Positions 42,532 to 52,748 are shown, counted from the stretch's first letter. The stretch is 64,000 nucleotides of DNA from UBA2705 sp963977105 (GCA_963977105.1 CAXBNI010000001.1:186001-250000), one strand, 5' to 3'. Numbers and translations are program-made. Notes: generated from the sequence alone by a model not told the origin.

Positions 42532-44850
42532 TTAAGGCTTTGGCTTCGCTTTGTTGTTTGGCTTGTTGGTCTCTGAATCGTTGGGGCCGTCTGTGGGCTT
42601 GTTTTTATGCTTCTTGTCGCTAGAGAGACGAGCAGCATCTTCATTTGACTTCGCGTCATCAAATCCACCGGAAAGTGAGCCGTTTACTTGCGGTTTATCC
42701 TGCGTTGATTGCTGCTGCGCGTTGATGCCTTCTTTTCGTGCCCATTGCTGCTTTAGATAGTCGTCAGGGCTCTCTGCTGTCTGGGGTTTGGGTCTTACGG
42801 CAAGATATTCAACATTAGGGTTCGCTCGGGAGCCGTCATGAATGCCGTGATAGCGGAGGATTTCTTTATGGCGGAATTTATCTGTAATATGGTCGAGCTG
42901 ACGCTTTTGGTTAGATAGAATATGGTCAACATCCCATGCTTTGTTCGGATCGGCAGGGGCAATGTCCATTTCATAGCTGGATGACAATACGTTAAGCCCA
43001 TCGGCGTAACCTTGGATTTTCTGTTTACCTATATGTGTCTCGCGCACTTTAGGGTCTTCTGTGTCCGAAAACTTCCTTCCTGCAATCTTTCGTTGTGTCG
43101 TGCTGTCGGGCGTAAGGCCTTTTTCGGAAAGGTAAGCGCTTATGTCACGTGCGTTAAGTGTGGCGGTTTTCTCGGCGATAGATAATTTGGCTACTTTGAG
43201 CTGATGTTCGTAACCAGGCTGTATAACAAGACGGAATTCGCCGCCGCCATTATGGGCGATTACAAATTTATCTGACTCTATGCCTGCTTGGTGTAATGAT
43301 TCTGTCACGATTTCGGCCATATCTTTAAGCACGGCGTCGGCTCCATCGTGACCAAGTAGGTTGTTTAGCCCGCCAAGGTTTTGAAAGCCAACAAACATTA
43401 TACTTGGTCGCGCGAAAGGTGTGCTGGCATCATACCAGATTTGCGCATTTTGACGGTAATCACTAACGGTATTTACATTGGCCGATGGGTCCATTGGGTT
43501 AAGGCTACGTGCTGCGCTGGTCATAAAGTCCTGCACGGCAGCGTCAATGGGCTGGCCATTATTGGCGTTGATATATTCTGGTATGCGGCATTGCTCCATA
43601 TAGGCGACGCGCTTTTCTTCGATTGTTGCAAACTGGCTAAACGTTAGGCCTTCTGCGTCGGCGCTTTTTAGGGTGGAGTTGTTTACATCAAGTTGCGGCG
43701 TATTATCGACGCTTTCAAGTATTTGCGCCGTACGTGCGTCAAAATCTGCGATGCTCTGCGCAGGGGAAGGTGCGTGGGCGCGGATATTCGCGGCGTTGTT
43801 TTCTAAATGTGCCTTTTGTTTTTTTACAGCTTCATCAAAGGTGTATTGCTGCTTTTTTGGCAATGCTTTGATATCTGTCTTGGTCGCGATTCCCATATTG
43901 TGTTTTACGGTGTCTATAATATCTATGTGTTTGCTGGCACGTACTTCACCGATACGGTCTTTATGGGCTTTAATTTTTTCGTCCATAATAGCGATGATAT
44001 TATCTGGATCATTAATATTACGCATATCTTCAGCGGCAAGACCGCCACCAAAGCCATTTTTAAATACATTGGTACGGCCTTTGGCGTGTTCGTGATCCAG
44101 TAGTCCAAGTTCCGCCATTTTTATTTCGACATTATGTGTCGTTGCCATAATGATGTCGTCATATTTACTCGGGTCAACGCCCTCGACCATAAAACGTAGC
44201 TCATCACCACCTGTACGAATGGCGATGACCTTGTTGTTAGGGAAGTGGGCGTTAAGGTCACTGAGAACGGTTTGGGTTATGATTTTAGCCGCGCTGTCTG
44301 TCTTATCAAATGTTTGTTTGATGTTAATCTCATTAATAAGGTGCGTTTGCTCAGCAGAAGTCAGGCTTTGAAATGCGGCTTGTGCGTCTTTGAATGTTCG
44401 ATACGCTTTTTCTTGCTGAAATTTTTCGATAGCGAATTTTTTCTGGAACAACTCGTTTGTGCCGCCCATATTGCCGAAATCAAACTCAAGCATCATGACG
44501 GGGCTCCCTGTCTTTTTTGCGTAGACGTGGGAAAGTGCTGTTTCAACGCCTTTGTGGTCTTTCTTCAAGACGCCCGTTGTATGGTCGGCTTCGCATTTCA
44601 GGGCTTCAATATCAGCAATGTCGGCAAGTATGGCTTGTTTTGCTGCGGGAGTTACGTCTTTTTGATCAAGGTATTTATCGGCAAGTTGTAAGGCCAGTTC
44701 GCCCGAGCTTAATAGTTGCCCCTGTTTTTGCCAAATTTCTGTAATATCAGAGATCACGCGCTCGGCGTCCAGGCCACTAAGGTCAGCATAGGGCTTGAGC
44801 CAGATGTTTAGCTCATTTGCGTGCATGATTTCTTTTGGATCTAAAGGCAT
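42532..44850 (-). CDS. Protein with two degenerate GGDEF-like domains, 772 aa
   Basis: A soluble protein without membrane segments. Two regions have the outline of GGDEF domains. The first (about 110-300) has LEFDFGNMGGTN (121-132) where the metal-binding D-x-D and N would be, and RTGGDELRF (GGDEL at 214-218). The second (about 475-620) has FQNLGGLNNLLGHDGADAVL (489-508) and HNGGGEFRL (GGGEF at 535-539). Neither keeps the full catalytic set: in the first the metal aspartate is only partly kept, in the second the GGDEF aspartate is Gly. The tail (about 690-772) is polar and disordered. A role as nucleotide sensor or pseudoenzyme is inferred. Confidence 0.75.
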   Translation of the reverse strand: MPLDPKEIMHANELNIWLKPYADLSGLDAERVISDITEIWQKQGQLLSSGELALQLADKYLDQKDVTPAAKQAILADIADIEALKCEADHTTGVLKKDHKGVETALSHVYAKKTGSPVMMLEFDFGNMGGTNELFQKKFAIEKFQQEKAYRTFKDAQAAFQSLTSAEQTHLINEINIKQTFDKTDSAAKIITQTVLSDLNAHFPNNKVIAIRTGGDELRFMVEGVDPSKYDDIIMATTHNVEIKMAELGLLDHEHAKGRTNVFKNGFGGGLAAEDMRNINDPDNIIAIMDEKIKAHKDRIGEVRASKHIDIIDTVKHNMGIATKTDIKALPKKQQYTFDEAVKKQKAHLENNAANIRAHAPSPAQSIADFDARTAQILESVDNTPQLDVNNSTLKSADAEGLTFSQFATIEEKRVAYMEQCRIPEYINANNGQPIDAAVQDFMTSAARSLNPMDPSANVNTVSDYRQNAQIWYDASTPFARPSIMFVGFQNLGGLNNLLGHDGADAVLKDMAEIVTESLHQAGIESDKFVIAHNGGGEFRLVIQPGYEHQLKVAKLSIAEKTATLNARDISAYLSEKGLTPDSTTQRKIAGRKFSDTEDPKVRETHIGKQKIQGYADGLNVLSSSYEMDIAPADPNKAWDVDHILSNQKRQLDHITDKFRHKEILRYHGIHDGSRANPNVEYLAVRPKPQTAESPDDYLKQQWARKEGINAQQQSTQDKPQVNGSLSGGFDDAKSNEDAARLSSDKKHKNKPTDGPNDSETNKPNNKAKPKP

Positions 44851-45017
44851 ATATATCTACTCTAACTTCCGTAATAGTGCTTATTTTAACCATAATATCT
44901 TAAAAATTTATTAGTAGATTAAAAATGTCCATGAATAAAGTGATATCCGCGATTTAGGTTGAACTAATCACACGCTGTTCTATATTGTCAGGATAACAGC
45001 AGTAAAGGGCGCGTTCC

Positions 45018-45710
45018 ATGTCACCAATTGAAAATCAGTTCGAAGGTAAAATAGGTATCGGCGGACGTATACGCGGCTATTTTCTGGCGGGTATACTTGT
45101 TACCGCACCGATTTCGATTACGTTTTACCTGACATATATGTTTTTTAATTTTATCGACTCTGCAGTGAAGAGTATTCTGCCGCTTGACCGCCTGCCCATT
45201 GAGTATCAGCCATACGCATTACCGGGAGTTGGGATTGTCTCTGCGATACTTTTCTTTGTTTTGGTCGGTTGGTTTGCGCGCAATTTCTTAGGGCGATTAT
45301 TGCTAAAAATGTCTGACTATATCATGCACCGGATGCCGGTGATATCAAAGCTATATGGCGCGATAAAACAAATTGTAGAGACAATTATGGCGAGCCAATC
45401 AACTGCGTTTCGTGACGTCGTTATGCTGGAATATCCGCGTAGAGGTACTTGGTGCATTGGTTTTGTTACTGGTAAGTCAGAAGGCGAAGTGCAAGAGCTG
45501 ACGGATGATGAAACAATTAACGTGTTTGTGCCAACGACACCCAACCCGACATCAGGGTTTTTGTTGTTTGTGCCGCGTCAGGATTTGAAATTTTTGGATA
45601 TGAGCGTAGAAGACGGTGTGAAGCTTGTTGTTTCTGCGGGGATTATCACGCCAGATACAGCTATATTGCCACCACTTAAGAAAAAAGCGAGCAAGACAAC
45701 GCTGAAATAG
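45018..45710 (+). CDS. DUF502-family membrane protein
   Basis: A 230-residue inner-membrane protein with the standard DUF502 plan: a short N-terminus with GGRIRGYFLAGILVTAPISIT, a second membrane segment near residues 70-90 (PGVGIVSAILFFVLVGWFA), then a soluble domain with IVETIMASQ and the conserved VFVPTTPNPTSGFLLFVP block. The family is widespread in bacteria and plants (COV proteins), with no settled biochemical role. The start has an AAAGGG ribosome site. It is the first of three plus-strand genes ahead of the pha operon. Confidence 0.9.
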   Translation: MSPIENQFEGKIGIGGRIRGYFLAGILVTAPISITFYLTYMFFNFIDSAVKSILPLDRLPIEYQPYALPGVGIVSAILFFVLVGWFARNFLGRLLLKMSDYIMHRMPVISKLYGAIKQIVETIMASQSTAFRDVVMLEYPRRGTWCIGFVTGKSEGEVQELTDDETINVFVPTTPNPTSGFLLFVPRQDLKFLDMSVEDGVKLVVSAGIITPDTAILPPLKKKASKTTLK

Positions 45711-45823
45711 GCGGCATTGTTGTTGCCTTTGGTGCGGCGGTCATATTTTATTTAAAAATAAGGGTTTATTAAGTATATTAGCTTACTATTTAGTATGTGT
45801 GGAACTGTAATGGGGCTTAATCT

Positions 45824-46396
45824 ATGGCTAAGAATTCTAAGGATATGACGATATTAGAGCGTCGGTTTGTTTCCTGCGGTGATATGATCATTGAAGAGGG
45901 GGAGATGGGCAATAATGCGTATCTTGTCCAGAGCGGCGAAGTCGAAGTTTTTTCCAAAGCAAAAGATAGAGAGCTTATTTTAGGCAAAATGGGCCCCGGT
46001 CAAATATTTGGCGAAATGTCGCTTGTGTTTGATGGTCCGCGCACAGCATCCGTCCGTGCAACGGAACATTGCAATTTGATTGTGGTGACACGTGGAACTC
46101 TCACAGAGAAAATTGCGCGCAGCGATTCAACTGTTCGTGCGATTGTTAATATGCTGACTAAGCGTATTATAGAAGGTAATAATGCGCTGCTGAATAAAAA
46201 TGATACCACGGATGATTTACAGGATGTTGTGCTGAATTTATACAGCAATGTTTTGGAAACATTAGAGGCGAAACAACGCCGCGCATTTCGTTCGGATGTA
46301 CTACCCGAATTGAACAACTTTCTTGACGCGCTTTCACGTTTTAAAAAAGACCATGAAAAAGGCGCGGATAACTCCGAAGACAGCTTTACTTTATAG
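45824..46396 (+). CDS. Cyclic-nucleotide-binding-domain protein
   Basis: A 190-residue protein with an N-terminal cNMP-binding beta roll (about 10-120): the IIEEGEMGNNAYLVQSGEVEV strands and the phosphate-binding cassette FGEMSLVFDGPRTASVRA, which holds the Glu and Arg that contact cAMP or cGMP. No DNA-binding helix-turn-helix follows; the C-terminus is helical and charged. It is therefore not a Crp-type regulator but a stand-alone sensor, perhaps acting through protein contacts. It lies between DUF502 and AsmA genes on the same strand. Confidence 0.9.
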   Translation: MAKNSKDMTILERRFVSCGDMIIEEGEMGNNAYLVQSGEVEVFSKAKDRELILGKMGPGQIFGEMSLVFDGPRTASVRATEHCNLIVVTRGTLTEKIARSDSTVRAIVNMLTKRIIEGNNALLNKNDTTDDLQDVVLNLYSNVLETLEAKQRRAFRSDVLPELNNFLDALSRFKKDHEKGADNSEDSFTL

Positions 46397-46483
46397 GCAT
46401 ATGAACATATCTAATTAGAGTACAACTATGTTTGATCAGGCGGTTTGGCTTACATAGTTTCAATCTTTGGTATATGTTGTGTT

Positions 46484-49400
46484 ATGCGTTTAAAAAAAAT
46501 CATCATTGGAGTGTTTTTACTCCTTATTTCTTTAGTGGCATTAGCCGTAGCCTTAGTCTTTAGTGGCGTCATTACTGGCGACCATATTAAGCCTTATATA
46601 GTCAGTAGCGCCCGCAGCTATGTGGGCTATGACTTGGATATCAAAGGCAGCGTTGATTATAAATTGCTGCCCGTCCCCCATGTGCAAATATTCGATATTA
46701 CCGCTAAGCCTTATGGGCAAGGTAAAGCGTTTCAGACCTCGATTGAAAAAATGGACATGTACGTGTCCTTAGTTGACTTGCTTAAAGGACGCTTTGTTAT
46801 TGATAGTCTGAAGTTGTTTCACCCTGAAGTTAAAATGAGTGATATGTCGGCATGGCGTACGCGAGAAATTGACGCTTTGATGGCGGCAGGTAAGGCGGAG
46901 CCGTCCGCCGCCGCGGCAAATCCAGCGAAGCCTGCGCTATATAGCGTGAAAAATGTAGTGATAGAACAAGGTGACTTTACTTTTGGCGCCTCTGCAGATG
47001 CACAAAGCATTAAGGATATGAACCTAAAACTCACTTATAATATCTTATCAGGACATTATGACGTGAACTTTTCTTTGTTGCATAGCCAGCATAAAAGCAA
47101 ACAAAATTATACGGGGCAGCTTAAGGTTAACTTACAGGATGTGGCGCACAAAATCGTCGGGCTAGATGGTTTGTTGTCATTGCCGACATATAAAATGGAC
47201 GTTGATATAGCGGGGATAGTGTCTTGGGATAATGGTTTGTCATACCAAGGGGAAACGCATATTAATTACGCTCAGCCGCTACCGATAAATGTGAGTGGCG
47301 GGCAGGGCGGCGTATCGTACAAGGCGCTCGTGTCTCTATCCCCCCTTGCGGATAAGCAGGGTTATGCTGTACAGGCCAAAAAAGGTCATGTGCAATATGG
47401 CGTTTATAAATACGACCTCTCGCTTTCCGGTGAAGTGATGGGCGCAGCGCATTTGGCGACCTTTGATTATAATGTCGCGAGCAACTTAGGCGCAGATGTC
47501 GTGCTTAGCGGCAGTTTAGAACGCGCGCTTGGCAATGTGGAGAGCAGCGGTAAAATAAGATTTACGAGCCCCTCCGTCTTTGATGTCCGCTCTCATGTCA
47601 ATATTCTGAAGCAGAAATATGATGTGCATGTCGTACAGAAAAAATCTTTGCCGCCAAAAATTGAAATCAAAGGTGACAAGCTGAATTTTGTGGATTTGTA
47701 CAAGAAACGCGAAGTCGTGGCAAAAAAGCAGGGCGATGTTTTTGAGCTATACCTCAATAAAGGGCAAGATCATTTTCACCGCTTATTGGTTGACACCATT
47801 GCCAGCGCGCCCGCATTGCCAGCGTCATCGTGGAATATATCATTGGGCGAAGTCGTCTATCAAAAGCAGGCCGTTAAAAAATTGCAAGCAGCATTTGATA
47901 TTGATAATGATGGGGCGCTACATGTTGATTCACTTAAGGCATCATATTTAGGGCGTCATCACTTTAGCCTCGAAGGTGATGTGAATGCGGCGAAAGCACA
48001 GCCACGTTATGATTTGAAATTTGCGATCTCTGTTGACCGTCCAGCTGAGATTTTGCCTTATTTCCCCCCGCGCCAGACGGATTTATATTTAAACTTATCA
48101 GGTGATAATAAAAGCTATAACTGGAACGGTAAGGTTGCTTTGGGCAAGGATAGTTTAAGCTTTACGGCGTTGCATAAAGCGGAGCTGCCTAAAGGTCATG
48201 TCTCAATGTTGCTTCTGGATATTGATTTTAAAGATTTTGTGCATTTATCTGACCTGCCAGCATTTAAGCAAACCGTTGAGGATTTTAACCTTAGCGGCGC
48301 AGCGAAGTTAACCGCGCAAATTGGGCTGCTTAACGACAAAACAGTACAGCTTGATTTCTTGAAAGGCAACATTAACAAAACGGCGGTTAATGTAAGTGGC
48401 ACTGCACGTTTTATTGGCCAAAAACCCGATTTTAATTTGGCACTAAAAGCAGATAAATTAATTTACACGCCGCGACCAGCCATCCAAAAGACGAAAACAG
48501 CTTCAGGAGAAAGCAAGTGGTCGCGCAAGGAAGTCAAGCTTCCTGTATCAACGGATATGAAGGCTGCAGTAGATTTTAAAGTCGATGACTTGCGGCTTGA
48601 TAAAAGCCGCCTGAGTGATGTAAGTGGGCAGCTGTCGGTCTCGAATAGTAGTGTTGCCATCAATAATTTATCGGCCAAGGGTTATGGCGGAAGGTTGAAT
48701 AGTAAAGCGTCTTATAAAACAACAGAGAAGGGGGCGCTTGCGTTGAATGTGAATTTGTCGTCAATCGAAACAAAAACGCTGTTTGAATCCTTCTTTGGTG
48801 CGAAAAAGCCCTCTTTCATAAGTGGTACAGCTGACTTTGATGCTGTGGCACAAAGTTCTGGGCGCAGTTCGTCTGCGCTCATCTATGGGCTGTCTGGGCA
48901 GGGTAAGCTTGGTGGTCAGGCCATTACATTATATGGCATTGATGTTGCAAAAATTGGCGAGGCACTACGTTTGGATACGAAACTTGAGCAGAATATCGCG
49001 GCAATGGAAAGCCTTGTCAGCAGCGCGATGGAAAAAGGGCAAACCGTTTTTACTGCGGTGAGTATCCCTTATAAAATGGATGGCGGCGTCATTAAAATTG
49101 AAAAAGGCGTTTTTGAAGCCAAAGATTATGATTTATGGGTGAACGGTGAAATCTCACTGACGAATAATACGTTAAATTTGCGCAACATCATTATCTATAA
49201 GGGGGAAGAGGGCGCTGATTTGCCGAAGGTTCCGTTCACTATTAAAGGGCCTTTAAACGCACCTGTCAAAGACATCACATCGCAAATTATGCAAGAGTTC
49301 ATCAAGAATAAGCTTAGCCGAAAACTGAATAAAACGCTTAATTCGGTGCTGCAAGATTTGTTGCCAGTCGATAAGGCTGCACAGCCGCAGCAAGAAAGCG

Positions 49401-49507
49401 GAGCTGCTAATGATAACGTGCAGCCATCACAGCAAAATAACGCTCCTAAAATAGAAGACCTTATCGACCCTGCACAGCTTCTACTTCGTAGGGTGCTTGG
49501 TCAATAA
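46484..49507 (+). CDS. AsmA-family envelope protein
   Basis: A 1007-residue protein with one N-terminal membrane anchor (residues 1-28) and a long beta-rich periplasmic body. The N-terminal AsmA region has the typical GYDLDIKGSVDYKLLPVPHV and FVIDSLKLFHPEV blocks; the C-terminal part has the AsmA_2 pattern (LSGQGKLGGQAITLYGIDVA) and ends with a polar Gln/Asn-rich tail. The ATG at 46484 starts the hydrophobic anchor directly and is preferred to a TTG 39 bases upstream. AsmA-like proteins probably carry phospholipids across the periplasm in bridge-like form; that is knowledge of the family, not seen here. Confidence 0.9.
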   Translation: MRLKKIIIGVFLLLISLVALAVALVFSGVITGDHIKPYIVSSARSYVGYDLDIKGSVDYKLLPVPHVQIFDITAKPYGQGKAFQTSIEKMDMYVSLVDLLKGRFVIDSLKLFHPEVKMSDMSAWRTREIDALMAAGKAEPSAAAANPAKPALYSVKNVVIEQGDFTFGASADAQSIKDMNLKLTYNILSGHYDVNFSLLHSQHKSKQNYTGQLKVNLQDVAHKIVGLDGLLSLPTYKMDVDIAGIVSWDNGLSYQGETHINYAQPLPINVSGGQGGVSYKALVSLSPLADKQGYAVQAKKGHVQYGVYKYDLSLSGEVMGAAHLATFDYNVASNLGADVVLSGSLERALGNVESSGKIRFTSPSVFDVRSHVNILKQKYDVHVVQKKSLPPKIEIKGDKLNFVDLYKKREVVAKKQGDVFELYLNKGQDHFHRLLVDTIASAPALPASSWNISLGEVVYQKQAVKKLQAAFDIDNDGALHVDSLKASYLGRHHFSLEGDVNAAKAQPRYDLKFAISVDRPAEILPYFPPRQTDLYLNLSGDNKSYNWNGKVALGKDSLSFTALHKAELPKGHVSMLLLDIDFKDFVHLSDLPAFKQTVEDFNLSGAAKLTAQIGLLNDKTVQLDFLKGNINKTAVNVSGTARFIGQKPDFNLALKADKLIYTPRPAIQKTKTASGESKWSRKEVKLPVSTDMKAAVDFKVDDLRLDKSRLSDVSGQLSVSNSSVAINNLSAKGYGGRLNSKASYKTTEKGALALNVNLSSIETKTLFESFFGAKKPSFISGTADFDAVAQSSGRSSSALIYGLSGQGKLGGQAITLYGIDVAKIGEALRLDTKLEQNIAAMESLVSSAMEKGQTVFTAVSIPYKMDGGVIKIEKGVFEAKDYDLWVNGEISLTNNTLNLRNIIIYKGEEGADLPKVPFTIKGPLNAPVKDITSQIMQEFIKNKLSRKLNKTLNSVLQDLLPVDKAAQPQQESGAANDNVQPSQQNNAPKIEDLIDPAQLLLRRVLGQ

Positions 49508-49548
49508 GGCCTTAGACTTCATATAGCTATTATATATGGGCGTGCATA

Positions 49549-50277
49549 TTACGCGGCCATGTATTGACCGCCATTAATCGAGAATGTAGAGCCATTGACG
49601 AAAGATGCTTTTTCACAACATAAATATAGAACCATTTCCGCAATTTCTTGCGGCTGACCCATGCGGCCAGCAGGAATTTGCTGAATAATGTTATCAAGCA
49701 CGTTCTGGTTAATATGTGCGGTCATATCGGTTTCAATATACCCTGGGCAAATGGCGTTGACTGTAATGCCCTTTGGCGCGCTTTCAAGCGCAAGGGATTT
49801 TGTAAAGCCAAGTACGCCAGCCTTTGCTGCCGCATAGTTTGATTGCCCCAGCTGACCTTTTTGACCGTTGATAGAGCTGATATTAATGATGCGGCCTTGT
49901 TTACGCTCGCGCATACCGGTGATAATCGCGCGGCACATATTGAAACAAGATGTTAAGTTAGTTTCAATAACGGCGTGCCAGTCATCAATCCCCATTTTAT
50001 GCATCATGCCATCTCGTGTAATACCAGCATTGTTGATTAACACATCAACAGGGCCAAGATCAGCCTCAATTTGTTTTTCAACGGCGTCACATTGATCAAA
50101 TTTTGAAACATCCGCTTTATACGTTCTTGCGCCAGTTTCTTTCTCACAAAGCTTCGCAGCTTCATCATTCCCTGCATAGATTGCAGCGACTTTATACCCT
50201 GCGCCTGTAAGCGCACGAGTTATTTCCAGACCGATACCACGGGTACCGCCTGTTACGATTGCTACTTTGCCAACCAT
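49549..50277 (-). CDS. phaB: Acetoacetyl-CoA reductase
   Basis: An NADPH-dependent short-chain dehydrogenase of 242 residues that makes 3-hydroxybutyryl-CoA for polyhydroxyalkanoate synthesis. The nucleotide motif GGTRGIG, the NNAGITRDGMMHKM segment, the catalytic Ser and the YAAAK motif (SNYAAAKAG) and the PGYIETDM loop all match PhaB rather than FabG. The ATG at 50277 follows an AGG ribosome site. It is the last gene of a phaC-phaA-phaB operon read on the minus strand. Confidence 0.95.
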   Translation of the reverse strand: MVGKVAIVTGGTRGIGLEITRALTGAGYKVAAIYAGNDEAAKLCEKETGARTYKADVSKFDQCDAVEKQIEADLGPVDVLINNAGITRDGMMHKMGIDDWHAVIETNLTSCFNMCRAIITGMRERKQGRIINISSINGQKGQLGQSNYAAAKAGVLGFTKSLALESAPKGITVNAICPGYIETDMTAHINQNVLDNIIQQIPAGRMGQPQEIAEMVLYLCCEKASFVNGSTFSINGGQYMAA

Positions 50278-50348
50278 TTTAGACCTCATAATAAAAATTC
50301 CGTTTCTGTGTTTCAGCAACTATTAAGTAAGGCTACGCAAATTTAATG

Positions 50349-51560
50349 TTAAGAAACTTTTTTCCAGCTCTCGCCTGCTGTACGTTCAACGCACATTGCA
50401 ATGCCCATACCGCCGCCAATACATAATGTGACAAGGCCTTTATGTGCATCCGTGCGCGCCATTTCATGTAACAATGTAACCAAAACCCGTGTGCCTGATG
50501 CACCGATAGGGTGGCCGAGCGCAATTGCCCCACCGTTAACATTTACCTTATCCGCTGACAGGCCCAGTTCTTTCATGACGCAGCATGCCTGCGCGGCAAA
50601 GGCTTCGTTTGATTCAACAAGGTCAAGATCACTCACGCTCCAGCCCGCTTTTTCAAGTGCTTTTTTCGATGCAGGTACGGGGCCCGTGCCCATGACGCTT
50701 GGGTCGACGCCGGCTGTCGCCCATGATGCAATGCGTGCCAATGGCTGTAGGCCGCGTTTCTTTGCTTCGCTTTCGCGCATCAGTACAACGGCGGCGGCGC
50801 CATCATTTAAGCCGGATGCGTTGGCGGCTGTAACCGTGCCGTCTTTTTTAAATGCAGGGCGTAGGCCTGATAGGGCTTCCGCCGTTACGCCAGCGCGTGG
50901 GAATTCGTCTTGTTCAAAGACAAACTCAGACTTACGCTGCTTTACCGTGATCGGCACGATTTCGGCTTTAAACTTGCCATCGGCGATGGCTTTTTCAGCT
51001 TTTTGCTGTGATGAGGCCGCGAAATTATCTTGGTCTTGGCGCGTTATTTGGTATTTCTCGGCAATGTTTTCCGCTGTTATGCCCATGTGGTAATCATTAT
51101 ATACATCCCAAAGCCCATCAACGATCATTGTATCAGCCATTGAGGCTGGACCCATTTTTGTGCCCTCACGCATCAGCATCGCATGTGGTGAGAGTGACAT
51201 GTTTTCCTGTCCTCCAGCAACAACAATGTCACTATCACCTGCAAGAATAGCCTGCATACCCATTGCAACGCTACGTAGGCCTGATCCACAAACTTGGTTA
51301 ATGGTTAAGGCCGTTTTATCAGCAGGGATAAGGGCTTTCATTGCGGCTTGGCGAGCAGGGTTTTGGCCTGTGCTCGCAGTCAAGACTTGTCCCATAATAA
51401 CGTCATCAACGTCATTCGTCGCGACGCTGCAATCATCAAGGGCTGCGCTGATAATTTCAGCGCCCAAGTCAGAAGCCTTGATGGTTGAAAGGCTGCCGCC
51501 AAATGTGCCGATAGCTGTTCTTTTTGCAGAAACGATTACGATTGGATCTTGATTGGACAT
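50349..51560 (-). CDS. phaA: Acetyl-CoA acetyltransferase (beta-ketothiolase)
   Basis: A 403-residue thiolase that condenses two acetyl-CoA to acetoacetyl-CoA. The nucleophile is Cys91 (NQVCGSGLRS); the NEAFAAQ motif, the catalytic His in GHPIGASGTR and the second cysteine in LCIGGGMG are all present. GGAGGG precedes the ATG. It lies between phaC (90 bases upstream) and phaB (71 bases downstream), giving the classic synthesis operon. Confidence 0.96.
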   Translation of the reverse strand: MSNQDPIVIVSAKRTAIGTFGGSLSTIKASDLGAEIISAALDDCSVATNDVDDVIMGQVLTASTGQNPARQAAMKALIPADKTALTINQVCGSGLRSVAMGMQAILAGDSDIVVAGGQENMSLSPHAMLMREGTKMGPASMADTMIVDGLWDVYNDYHMGITAENIAEKYQITRQDQDNFAASSQQKAEKAIADGKFKAEIVPITVKQRKSEFVFEQDEFPRAGVTAEALSGLRPAFKKDGTVTAANASGLNDGAAAVVLMRESEAKKRGLQPLARIASWATAGVDPSVMGTGPVPASKKALEKAGWSVSDLDLVESNEAFAAQACCVMKELGLSADKVNVNGGAIALGHPIGASGTRVLVTLLHEMARTDAHKGLVTLCIGGGMGIAMCVERTAGESWKKVS

Positions 51561-51650
51561 GCTGCCCTCCTGAAAATATATGTAGATAGCGTTTAGACTG
51601 TAGCAGTAAAGTGCAGTATTTCAAGTGGAAATAACATTTTTTAAAAGCGC

Positions 51651-52748
51651 TTATATATTCAAAAAATCATATATAGGTTGCCAGCAAATCTGCTTTGCCT
51701 TGCTGCCGACAATCATACCGATATGCCCGCTATCTGCATCAATGCACTGCGCGTTTGATAACTGTGCCGTTATTGCACGCGATGTGCCGTGTGGGACGAT
51801 TTGGTCATGAATAGGCGCAATGACAAGGCTTTTCCCTGCATAACGCTGTATGTTTATCTCTCTGCCGTCATCAAGTTGCCATTGGCCGTTTTGGGTTACG
51901 TTTTGTTTGTAGAATAACTCTATAGACTCAAGGATTAGCTGCGCGGGGATGTCCTGCCCGCCATTGACCCAATCCTCTGTCGCAACGAAGTGTTTTGCTA
52001 CGGGCGTATTTGGGGGGTGCTTACCAAAATTAGCGTATTTCTTAGCGCTTTGTTTAAGGTCGGTTTGGATAAATAGGGACTGCAGATAGGCCGTACTCAG
52101 CGCGCCATTACTTTGTGCTTTTTCTTTGACGATGCGTTTTTGCGCCATCAGCAGGGTACGCAAATGGTTGTCGGGGTGATGAAAATCCCACGGCGTCGCA
52201 AGTAAAACAAGTTTTGACACATCATCGCCATGCAAGGCGGCAAGCGCAGCGGCAAAGTTACCGCCAAGGCAGTAGCCGATAAGGGAAGGGGACAGCCCCG
52301 TGCGTTGCTTTATATGCTGCAAAGCAGGCGTCGTTCGCTTGGTCAGCAGCGTGGAAAATGATCCGCCGTATTGATCTTGCATTAAATCCCCCCAATCGAG
52401 TAGGAAGCATTCATGTCCTTGCGCGGTAAGCCAGCGTATTAAAGAACGCTCACGTGTGAGGTCGAGGATTTCTGAGCCGTTGATAAAGGAGGGGATAATG
52501 AATATAGGCGCGTGGTTTGCTGCGCCGACGCTCGCTTTTGCATGGAGCAAACGTACGGAGCCAGATGACCATATAGATGGTAGCGGTGTTAGCTCAGTAT
52601 CTCTGTCATAGGGGTGGTGGTGGTAGTTATGCAGGCCTTTGAGGATGTCTTCGACTTTGTCAGGGCTGAGCGCCATTAATGCCAGATGCATCATAATAGG
52701 CATCGGTCCGCGTCGTTTCGTCTGCTGTGTTTGGTCGTCCTGATGCAT
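51651..52748 (-). CDS. phaC: Polyhydroxyalkanoate synthase, short form
   Basis: A 365-residue alpha/beta hydrolase-fold protein with the PHA-synthase lipase-like box GYCLGG and the triad Cys160, Asp315 (PIHDQIVP) and His342 (DSGHIG). The use of cysteine instead of serine and the FLLDWGD segment are hallmarks of PhaC. Its length fits class III/IV synthases (about 355-365 residues) rather than class I (about 590). Those need a partner, PhaE or PhaR(class IV), which I do not see here. It heads the phaCAB operon, divergent from the regulator phaR. A related depolymerase-like hydrolase is less likely given the context. Confidence 0.85.
   Translation of the reverse strand: MHQDDQTQQTKRRGPMPIMMHLALMALSPDKVEDILKGLHNYHHHPYDRDTELTPLPSIWSSGSVRLLHAKASVGAANHAPIFIIPSFINGSEILDLTRERSLIRWLTAQGHECFLLDWGDLMQDQYGGSFSTLLTKRTTPALQHIKQRTGLSPSLIGYCLGGNFAAALAALHGDDVSKLVLLATPWDFHHPDNHLRTLLMAQKRIVKEKAQSNGALSTAYLQSLFIQTDLKQSAKKYANFGKHPPNTPVAKHFVATEDWVNGGQDIPAQLILESIELFYKQNVTQNGQWQLDDGREINIQRYAGKSLVIAPIHDQIVPHGTSRAITAQLSNAQCIDADSGHIGMIVGSKAKQICWQPIYDFLNI

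Noticed and set aside
43381..44744. Several plus-strand frames opposite the GGDEF-like gene
   Set aside because: Antisense shadows; the minus-strand frame is continuous over 772 codons with recognisable motifs.
50401..51552. Long plus-strand frames opposite phaA
   Set aside because: They are antisense shadows of a well-conserved thiolase gene.
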